This document shows positions 1-6,202 of a DNA stretch of 10,267 bases, in pieces. The stretch is from the NCBI GenBank assembly GCA_028823435.1, contig JAPKBK010000050.1, positions 1-10,267 of the forward strand, read 5' to 3'. The position numbers and the translations under genes are program-made. The stretch's first letter is position 1, and every line of letters begins with the position of its first letter. The DNA is from Flavobacteriales bacterium (GTDB lineage: Bacteria; Bacteroidota; Bacteroidia; Flavobacteriales_D; Sanyastnellaceae). The notes under the pieces are model-generated. The model saw only the letters and a program-made list of their open reading frames with translations, had not been told where the DNA came from and did not search any database.

Positions 1-1965
1 AATCCTTAATGCATCAATGGCATCGACCCCAGAAAGCCAGTTTCCGCTTTGAAAATCGCCATGCCCTTGTGTGTCGTTCTGCTTACCCGCAAAATTCCAC
101 ATAAAATAGCGGAAGTACATCCACCCCACCTGATAGTCAATAAAATATCTGAGGTTTTCCCCCAAGGTGGGCTGCAACTGGTCATAGACTTTATCTAAGG
201 ATGCCAGTGCTTGTTGTTGCTCTGTATAATCCTTTGCACGTGCGGCTGTGGATTCATAATACCGTTTTTCTTGATTGAGGCGTTTTACAAATCCTTTCCC
301 TCTGTCCAAACCCTGTGCAAGACGATCAGTGATCATTTGGGTTAACGCATCTACAGCTCTTGGATCGTCTAAAGGAGCGAGTCTCATTCCACCCGTTTGT
401 GGGTCACGGACAAGGATTTCGTTTTTTGAACGTATTTCAAACTCACCGTCCCACCTCTGTCCATAATCCGCAAAAAGTCGCTTGAGCGTTCTTCCTAGAA
501 CGGCCTCAGAAAGCGTCCCGCTTAAGATATCTTCCTGAAGGTGGAACATAAAACCACTCTGAGACATTTGTCCGTCAACCAATGGGCTCGTATATCTGCT
601 CGCTTCATTATATCCTTTATAATTACTCCAAATGCGGTACTCCTTAACATGTCTGCTTTCAGAAGAGTACATGCGTGGGAATAACATGGTGTAATCGGCG
701 TCATAATTAGAAACAGTGCCCTTTTTCTCTCCTGTATTAATGTATTCTTCGACGATGCGGTACTTGTCGTTTTTTGATGCCGACAAGAAATTTAAAGCTG
801 TCGCCTCACCTTTAAAAGATTTTACACGCACATCACGTGTCCCTTTTTGTTCCTTCACACTGAAACTCTTGACCCAAGTAGCGCCACCATCTGAATATTG
901 TTTTTCAATGTCCATTGGAGAATCCCAGTATGGACCCGTCACAAGTGGTCTGTCACCATATTGCTCTCTGTTGAGGTACTTGAGAAGTTGGAAAAAATTC
1001 TCTGGGTCATTTTCATCCATGGGAGGATTTGCGCTTGATCTCACGACGATTGTGGTAAAAGAGCTGTACCCAATTAACACCATCGCAATACTGAGAACGA
1101 AGGTGTTGAGCGCCCACCAACCACGTTTCCTAGAGTACATAACGAGCCCCGTTAAGAGCGCAATTAACAAAAGCAGATAAGCAAAAATTCCTGAATTAAA
1201 AGGAAGGCCCATTGAATTCACAAAGAACCTCTCAAAATCCCCTGCGAGCTTAATGACACCCTGAATAAGGCCTATTTGAATAAACCCAAGCAAAGCAATG
1301 GAGGCTACCCCAGTAATGACAAGCCCCTTCCAACTGAATTCATATTTACGGAAATAATACACAAGTGCCATCGCAGGAATCGCAAGAAGATTCAAGAGGT
1401 GAACGCCAATTGAGAGACCCATTAAGTATGCGATTAAGATGATCCAACGCGTGGCTCCTGGTTCATCTGCCTCATTCTCCCATTTTAAAATTGCCCAAAA
1501 TACCGCGGCAGTAAAAAGGGATGACAAAGCATACACTTCTCCTTCTGTGGCACTAAACCAAAATGAATCAGAAAATGTATACGCGAGGGCACCTACAACT
1601 CCTGATCCTAAAATAGCCCATCTCTCAGCTGAAGTCGGCTCTTTTGTAAACCCACCTGAAAAACGTCGGGCCAGATGTGTGATACTCCAAAACAAGAAAA
1701 GAATTGTAAACGAACTGCTTAAAGCAGACAACGAATTGGCCGCAAATGCCGCCCATTCTGGCGTGGCAAAAACCATAAGCCCTCGTGCCAAAAGCATAAA
1801 TAAAGGCGCCCCAGGTGGGTGACCAACTTCAAGTTTATACGCTGAAGCGATAAACTCTCCACAATCCCAGAAACTCGCAGTGGGTTCTACCGTCAACATA
1901 AAGACGACAGTCGCGACAGCCCAAACAGTCCATCCCGTAATAATATTTAAACGATCGTAGCGCAT
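1..1965 (-). CDS. DUF2723 family membrane protein (GT-C fold, TMEM260/O-mannosyltransferase-like), 3' end cut by window edge
   Basis: The frame is open from the ATG at 1965 to the left edge, giving 655 residues with no stop; the C-terminal part lies outside. Residues 1-308 are mostly hydrophobic with about eight membrane helices, the first at roughly 8-26. The family hallmark follows: FWDCGEFIA (32-40; acidic residues D34 and E37) and VGHPPGAP (47-54). A soluble segment begins with RSSANPP (309-315), DEND (317-320) and YLNREQYGD (330-338), then FAGKQND (625-631) and GNWLSG (641-646), all as I recall them from Bacteroidota DUF2723 proteins. Family members usually exceed 1,000 residues and have further helices at the C-terminus, so about a third is missing. 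The D/E pair in the first outer loop is where GT-C glycosyltransferases place catalytic acidic residues, and the eukaryotic relative TMEM260 is a protein O-mannosyltransferase. The substrate here is unknown. It lies 63 bases downstream of a T9SS cargo gene with no clear terminator between them. Family assignment is firm, activity is inferred. Confidence 0.9.
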   Translation of the reverse strand, partial: MRYDRLNIITGWTVWAVATVVFMLTVEPTASFWDCGEFIASAYKLEVGHPPGAPLFMLLARGLMVFATPEWAAFAANSLSALSSSFTILFLFWSITHLARRFSGGFTKEPTSAERWAILGSGVVGALAYTFSDSFWFSATEGEVYALSSLFTAAVFWAILKWENEADEPGATRWIILIAYLMGLSIGVHLLNLLAIPAMALVYYFRKYEFSWKGLVITGVASIALLGFIQIGLIQGVIKLAGDFERFFVNSMGLPFNSGIFAYLLLLIALLTGLVMYSRKRGWWALNTFVLSIAMVLIGYSSFTTIVVRSSANPPMDENDPENFFQLLKYLNREQYGDRPLVTGPYWDSPMDIEKQYSDGGATWVKSFSVKEQKGTRDVRVKSFKGEATALNFLSASKNDKYRIVEEYINTGEKKGTVSNYDADYTMLFPRMYSSESRHVKEYRIWSNYKGYNEASRYTSPLVDGQMSQSGFMFHLQEDILSGTLSEAVLGRTLKRLFADYGQRWDGEFEIRSKNEILVRDPQTGGMRLAPLDDPRAVDALTQMITDRLAQGLDRGKGFVKRLNQEKRYYESTAARAKDYTEQQQALASLDKVYDQLQPTLGENLRYFIDYQVGWMYFRYFMWNFAGKQNDTQGHGDFQSGNWLSGVDAIDALRI

Positions 1966-2028
1966 TCAATCAGACAATTTGTGTTTTGTAAAATATTGCA
2001 AGGCGAAGATATACACTAACGGCCCGCC

Positions 2029-3672
2029 CTATCTCTGTATAATTACTCTTTTCACAGAGTCTTCAACACCCACAATTTGGATGGTATAATACCCCGCATT
2101 GAGTCCGTCCATAGAAATAAAGTCTCCGTTTGTAATATCCTTCTTTAGAACTTCTCTCCCTTGTGAATCGTAAAGTTTCACAGACCACACTCCGAGTGGC
2201 AATCCATCAACGGTAAGACCATCAGATGTAGGGACAGGGAACACGTTCCAGTCTGGAGTATCCTCAAAATCATTTACAGCTGTTGCACATTCACCATCTA
2301 CCCAAGAAGTAACTCCTCCGTAGTAATATGCGTAGCAGATATTTGAGTATGTGACATCATCACAACCACAAACAGGCGCATATTCTTCTGTACAAATGAA
2401 GTCGTTCTGTATTTGATCTTGATTGATGCACGCCACCTCACCATCACACCCTTCAACGGTGATAGCCACCTCTAGCGACACGCCATCTGGACAGGATTCA
2501 CTGTAATACGATACAGATACGATAAAATCTCCGTCTGACTCATACACATGTGATGCCCAAAACATGCCTCCTTCAACTTCAGATCCATCCCCGAAATCCC
2601 ATGAAACATCACTGTTTTCTTCAGCATTTACAAGCGAAAACGCCCAAGAACACATGTCCCACTTCGGGAATATGATCTCAATTCCCTCCGGGCAACCACC
2701 ACCTTCCGCAGGGTTGAAAAATTCACATGCTTCAACCACGTCACATTCATCTGAAAAATATTCCACGCACAGAAGAAAACCCTCGGGATAGTCGGAGTCG
2801 ATCACATTATAAAACGTGACTCCCTCGGCAACAACGGCTCCGTTAATGGTCCAAGTCAAATACGCATTTTCAAGATTCCCGTAGGCTTCAAAATAGCCCA
2901 TGTTATTCTGAAATTCTCCCTCTATTTCCAGTTCACAGTCATCTTCTGCAGCAAAGAACACACATGCAAAAACACCTTCAGGGCAGGTTGGGCTTTCATA
3001 TCCGACACAAATCGAGACACCATCTTCAGGAAATGGATTTGGCTCCAAGACTTCAATCGTATTCGTTCCTGTTGCATAAACTTCATCGTTAAAAGTCCAA
3101 ACCAGTTGTTCCAAAAGACTGTCCGGGTAATTGGAGGCGTCGAAAATCGCGTAGCCATCAAAAAAATCATAGTCAAGTTCAATCGTACATTCTCCTTGTG
3201 TCTCACAGCCGCCATCCACCCAAGAAGTTACTCCACCGTAATTAATCGCTTCACATTGATTTGAGTAAGTGACCCCATTACACCCGCATACTGGTGCCCA
3301 GAGATCAATGCACATCGCAGTAAGATCGATCAAAGACGGGTCTACACAACCACCTCCCCCACCATCGCCAGGGTTTAAAGTTTGACAGACCTCTACGACT
3401 TCGGGACAAGCATCACTGGCATACCATACACAAATGACCAAAGGCATCTGATTGACCGTTCCTTGTTCAATCTCAATAAAGCCTTCCCCCACTGAATACA
3501 GTTCGCCATTTACAATCCATGTAAGTTCAGCTCCCGCTGGGTACTCGATTGCCTCAACGGTAATATAACCTTGAAACATTTCGACCACAAAATCGAGCGT
3601 ACACTCGATTTGAGCTTTAGACGCAAATGGCGTAATGAGTAAAATAAGTAGGGCAAAAGATAAATTTTTCAT
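2029..3672 (-). CDS. Secreted modular protein: two Kazal-like domains, four beta-sandwich repeats including PKD, T9SS sorting domain
   Basis: This 547-residue protein starts with a signal peptide (1-20, SKA|Q cleavage). The order is: repeat R1 (24-101), a Gly-rich linker (103-108), Kazal-like module K1 (109-156), R2 (162-240), R3 (246-321), a PKD domain with WDFGDGS (358-364) inside 327-409, Kazal-like module K2 (415-461), then a T9SS type A sorting domain (about 470-547, with NVFPVP at 476-481 and ending KRVIIQR). R1-R3 share a Cys start, a TW-x-(V/I/F)-N core, a G-containing turn, and an (I/L)CVxY...C end; the PKD unit has the same outline. K1 and K2 each have six cysteines and the PVCGC..VTYSN.C core. 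Export through Sec and the outer-membrane T9SS is expected, giving a surface-bound or released product. Kazal folds often inhibit serine proteases, but that role is not shown here. It follows the dioxygenase gene by 28 bases with no terminator. The domain calls are strong, the biological role unknown. Confidence 0.93.
   Translation of the reverse strand: MKNLSFALLILLITPFASKAQIECTLDFVVEMFQGYITVEAIEYPAGAELTWIVNGELYSVGEGFIEIEQGTVNQMPLVICVWYASDACPEVVEVCQTLNPGDGGGGGCVDPSLIDLTAMCIDLWAPVCGCNGVTYSNQCEAINYGGVTSWVDGGCETQGECTIELDYDFFDGYAIFDASNYPDSLLEQLVWTFNDEVYATGTNTIEVLEPNPFPEDGVSICVGYESPTCPEGVFACVFFAAEDDCELEIEGEFQNNMGYFEAYGNLENAYLTWTINGAVVAEGVTFYNVIDSDYPEGFLLCVEYFSDECDVVEACEFFNPAEGGGCPEGIEIIFPKWDMCSWAFSLVNAEENSDVSWDFGDGSEVEGGMFWASHVYESDGDFIVSVSYYSESCPDGVSLEVAITVEGCDGEVACINQDQIQNDFICTEEYAPVCGCDDVTYSNICYAYYYGGVTSWVDGECATAVNDFEDTPDWNVFPVPTSDGLTVDGLPLGVWSVKLYDSQGREVLKKDITNGDFISMDGLNAGYYTIQIVGVEDSVKRVIIQR
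2290..2430 (-). repeat. Kazal-like module K2 (duplicated coding unit)
   Basis: This codes for residues 415-461 of the same protein. Its spacing is C-x11-C-x7-C-x1-C-x8-C-x14-C, with PVCGCDDVTYSNIC at 433-446 and GGVTSWVDGEC at 451-461. It is one residue shorter than K1 before the last cysteine. It sits directly before the sorting domain, whereas K1 sits between repeats R1 and R2. Confidence 0.8.
3205..3348 (-). repeat. Kazal-like module K1 (duplicated coding unit)
   Basis: This codes for residues 109-156 of the modular secreted protein. Its cysteine spacing is C-x11-C-x7-C-x1-C-x8-C-x15-C, with PVCGCNGVTYSNQC at 127-140 and GGVTSWVDGGC at 146-156. It matches K2 (2290..2430) closely in protein and in DNA, so the two arose by internal duplication. 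Confidence 0.8.
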
Positions 3673-3700
3673 ATAAGTCAGTTAATGTAATTTGGTTTTC

Positions 3701-4231
3701 TTAAGAAATAAAACGGGGGTCTGTGGCCATCACTTCCCCACATTTTTTACACGTTCTGTGAGACTCTGATTTGTAAAACGCGGTGAACCTTTTTTGGAAA
3801 TCTGTCTCAATGTTTTTTAACTCGAAAAAAGTTTCATGTAATTTCTCATTGCAGCTGTCGCAAAACCACATCAAGCCATCCTTCATGTTGGGCCCTCTCT
3901 TCTTCTCAATCACGAGCCCGATCGAGTTTTCTGATCTGACAGGGCTGTGAGGCACCTTGCTCGGAAGAAGAAACATGTCTCCCGCTCCGAGATTCATTTC
4001 CACCACCTTGCCATCCTCTTGAATCCGAACACAAATCTCACCTTCTAACTGATAAAACAACTCTTCTGTCTCGTTGTAATGAAAATCTTTTCGCGCGTTA
4101 GGACCCGCAACAATCATCACAATATAATCTCCACTTTCAATGTACAAATTCTTATTTGCCACAGGTGGTTTGAGTAAATCTCTGTTTTCCTCAATCCATT
4201 TTGTGAGGTTAAAAGGTTTTTGAATAGCCAT
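3701..4231 (-). CDS. nbaC: 3-hydroxyanthranilate 3,4-dioxygenase
   Basis: The enzyme (also called HAO, haaO; EC 1.13.11.6) opens the ring of 3-hydroxyanthranilate with O2, giving the semialdehyde that closes to quinolinate for NAD synthesis or is broken down further. The 176-residue length and the N-terminal PFNLTKWIEE...LLKPPV pattern fit the short, single-cupin bacterial form. Iron ligands expected from the characterised Cupriavidus enzyme are present as H51, E57 and H95; substrate-binding R47, R99 and E109 are present too. The C-terminal rubredoxin-like iron site has both pairs, C124-x2-C127 and C161-x2-C164. All key residues are intact, so an active cytoplasmic enzyme is expected. It starts with ATG 31 bases after the EamA transporter gene and is probably in the same transcript. 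No other kynurenine-pathway gene lies in the window. Identity is very secure. Confidence 0.96.
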   Translation of the reverse strand: MAIQKPFNLTKWIEENRDLLKPPVANKNLYIESGDYIVMIVAGPNARKDFHYNETEELFYQLEGEICVRIQEDGKVVEMNLGAGDMFLLPSKVPHSPVRSENSIGLVIEKKRGPNMKDGLMWFCDSCNEKLHETFFELKNIETDFQKRFTAFYKSESHRTCKKCGEVMATDPRFIS

Positions 4232-4262
4232 GGTTTTTACTTTCTCAAATTATGAGACCAAA

Positions 4263-5231
4263 TTAACCCTTAATACGTTCAATTATCCAACCCTTAGGAA
4301 CACTCACTAACCATACACCTGTGAATATCGCGCATGCGAATAGGCCCGTGAATGAATTGATGTCGTTGTGATAATTCCCCCAACCTACAAAAGCAAGGAT
4401 GCCTACTAGCAAAACGACAATGAGAGGCTGCAAATAAATATAGATACTCACGACGACAGGCGACACTTTATTGAGTGCGAAGATGTTCAGTAAATAGGCC
4501 AAAAACGTCGTCCCCAAAATGACATACATAATGCCTTGAAAGTGATGTCTCTCAAGAAGCCCCCAATGAATATCCAATACCTGGTCCATGCCTATCGGCA
4601 AGACAAACACCATCCCAAAGAGGAACACCCATGAAACAATTGTCAAGGGATGATATTTGGACATCAGTGGCTTCACCGCAACCAAATAAACACCATACGC
4701 AAAAGCATTGATTAATACGAGCAAATCACCTTGCCAGCTCGCTCCAGATTCTACAGCCGAAGTTTGACCGCCAAATAGGAGAAGCAATCCCGCGCCAGTT
4801 CCGCCTATGCATATCCCCGCTATTTTCCTTGCCGTAATCTTATTGCTTAGAAAGATTGCGCTTATCAGCAACACGAAAATGGGATTCACTGTCATGATTA
4901 AAGAAGCGTGGATGGGACTCGTCAATGCCAAACCATTGAAAAAGCAGAGTTGATTGATGGCTACCCCGCATAATCCACAGAGGATTAATCGGGGAAAATC
5001 GGTTCTTGCGATGCGCTCAATCTTTCCGATCCCTAAAAGCCTCAAGATCAACATCACTGTAAAAAACATGACCGTACCACCCACCACTCGAAGGACAATA
5101 AATCCGGAGGGGCCTACGACTTCGGGCATCAGCCCCTTGGCAACAATATAATTTCCAGCATAAATAGCACCTACTGTAAAGAGTGCGAAGTGAGCCCAAA
5201 TTGCACCGCTATTTCCACCACTGTTCGTCAA
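4263..5231 (-). CDS. EamA/DMT superfamily transporter (TTG start)
   Basis: This is a 322-residue inner-membrane protein with ten predicted helices in two EamA repeats (about 15-152 and 168-308). Each repeat holds the family pattern of a small-residue turn followed by a helix with a conserved proline: SPIHASLIMTVNPIFVLL (105-122) and SPVVVSIYIYLQPLIVVLL (257-275). DMT members typically export metabolites such as amino acids or purines; the substrate cannot be read from sequence. The start is TTG at 5231, four bases after the stop of the ArsC/Spx-like gene. No ATG or GTG lies between the upstream in-frame stop (TAA at 5243-5241) and this TTG, and the next ATG (residue 35) would remove the first helix. 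The tight spacing supports co-transcription and translational coupling. The neighbour downstream is the 3-hydroxyanthranilate dioxygenase, but a kynurenine-related substrate is only a guess. Confidence 0.9.
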   Translation of the reverse strand: MTNSGGNSGAIWAHFALFTVGAIYAGNYIVAKGLMPEVVGPSGFIVLRVVGGTVMFFTVMLILRLLGIGKIERIARTDFPRLILCGLCGVAINQLCFFNGLALTSPIHASLIMTVNPIFVLLISAIFLSNKITARKIAGICIGGTGAGLLLLFGGQTSAVESGASWQGDLLVLINAFAYGVYLVAVKPLMSKYHPLTIVSWVFLFGMVFVLPIGMDQVLDIHWGLLERHHFQGIMYVILGTTFLAYLLNIFALNKVSPVVVSIYIYLQPLIVVLLVGILAFVGWGNYHNDINSFTGLFACAIFTGVWLVSVPKGWIIERIKG

Positions 5232-5235
5232 TTTC

Positions 5236-5589
5236 TTAACTTAAAAAATCCCTTGCTTTATTAATTTCAGACTTTCTTGACCCCACTGTCACTGCATCGT
5301 CAAATAAAAACACCGGGCGCTTAAGAAAGGTGTACTCGCCTAAAATAAGCGTTCTATAATCATCCTCTGAAAGTGTTTTTTCCTGCAAATTCAAACTTCT
5401 AAACTTCATCGCTCTGCGAGAAAAAAGAGCTTCATAAGAACCTTTAAGTTCTTTCATGGCATCTAGGTCTTCACTTGAAATACCCATCGCCTTAATGTCT
5501 ATGATCTCAAATCCATTTTCTGAGGGATTTAAGTCGTCAAATATGCGTTGACATGTTTTGCAGGTTGGAAGTGTAAATGCCTTTCTCAT
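5236..5589 (-). CDS. ArsC/Spx-like thioredoxin-fold protein
   Basis: This 117-residue protein has the usual length and layout of the ArsC/Spx/MgsR/YffB family: an N-terminal beta strand ending in PTCKTC (C10 and C13), a helical middle with LFSRRAMKF (55-63, equivalent to the STRS-type segment of the family), and EYTFLKRPVFLFDDAVTVG (85-103) with the conserved KRP (90-92) and a Gly-Ser-Arg turn (103-105). The CxxC pair is like the redox switch of Spx rather than the single catalytic cysteine of plasmid ArsC. Arsenate reduction, thiol redox chemistry or a role as a transcription cofactor are all possible; no ars gene is nearby. It sits 10 bases after uridine kinase and 4 bases before the transporter, in the middle of a probable operon. 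Family firm, function open. Confidence 0.85.
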   Translation of the reverse strand: MRKAFTLPTCKTCQRIFDDLNPSENGFEIIDIKAMGISSEDLDAMKELKGSYEALFSRRAMKFRSLNLQEKTLSEDDYRTLILGEYTFLKRPVFLFDDAVTVGSRKSEINKARDFLS

Positions 5590-5599
5590 AGAATCGTTT

Positions 5600-6202
5600 T
5601 TAGTGAACCAGGGCCATCATTTCAACAAGTTGAGTTAATCCTATTTTCCAGTTGTTCTCATTGTCAATGACAATGTCACATTTGGATTTCCAAGGTTCAA
5701 TAAATTTTAATTCTGAAGGCCTGACGTGATTGTCCCACTGATACTGAATCTCATCTGGCGCATACCCCCTTACTGTAAGGTCTCGATGTTTGCGTCTTTC
5801 AAGTCGGGTGGACACTGAAGCATCAATGAAAGCCTTAATGTCAATCATCTCACGTACATCCTTGTGATATAAGGTGAATATTCCTTCTACAATCAACCAA
5901 GGCGCAGGTTTAATTTGAATCCGCTCGGAAACCATTGCAGATTTATTATAGGTATAGGTGTCTAGCTCCACAACGTTTCCCGCAATCAATGATCTCATGT
6001 CTCTCACCAGGTCTTCGTAATTGATGACTTCCGGAACATCAAAATTTGTCTCCCCCTGGTCATCTTTTGGGAGTTCGTGTTTAGGCCTGTAGTAATCGTC
6101 AAGAGAGAGAATAGTTACTTCTCCACTGAAGTGTTCCCTTAATCCATTAAGGACGGTGGATTTACCTGACCCACTCCCCCCAGTTAAGGCAACTATTTTC
6201 AT
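5600..6202 (-). CDS. udk: Uridine kinase
   Basis: Uridine kinase (EC 2.7.1.48) phosphorylates uridine or cytidine with ATP or GTP to give UMP or CMP in pyrimidine salvage in the cytosol. The 200-residue protein has a P-loop GGSGSGKST (8-16), the nucleoside-site segment DDYYR (35-39), NFDVP (53-57), VEGIF (105-109, Walker B region), RRKHRD (136-141, lid) and VRP (160-162), in the order seen in bacterial Udk of about 210 residues. The ATG at 6202 is chosen; it overlaps the GH3 stop codon by one base (TGATG). A GTG one codon upstream (6205) would add a single Met and cannot be excluded. The overlap implies translational coupling to the GH3 gene. Phosphoribulokinase and pantothenate kinase share the fold, but the motifs and length favour uridine kinase. 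Confidence 0.92.
   Translation of the reverse strand: MKIVALTGGSGSGKSTVLNGLREHFSGEVTILSLDDYYRPKHELPKDDQGETNFDVPEVINYEDLVRDMRSLIAGNVVELDTYTYNKSAMVSERIQIKPAPWLIVEGIFTLYHKDVREMIDIKAFIDASVSTRLERRKHRDLTVRGYAPDEIQYQWDNHVRPSELKFIEPWKSKCDIVIDNENNWKIGLTQLVEMMALVH

Noticed and set aside
716..1822. Plus-strand open frames of 154 and 127 residues in the left region
   Set aside because: They lie opposite the DUF2723 gene, whose minus-strand translation gives family-typical motifs throughout; the plus-strand proteins have no recognisable domain or start context.
1966..2028. Terminator or promoter between the Kazal/T9SS gene and the DUF2723 gene
   Set aside because: A GC-rich stretch (GGGCGGGCC) follows the stop codon, but it forms no good hairpin with a T-run. 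A TATCTTCG word resembles a -7 element with one mismatch, but no TTTG lies at the right distance.
4232..4262. Separate promoter for the dioxygenase, from two TAATTTG-like words on the minus strand
   Set aside because: Both miss the -7 consensus by one base of spacing, and the 31-base gap without a terminator is better explained by co-transcription.
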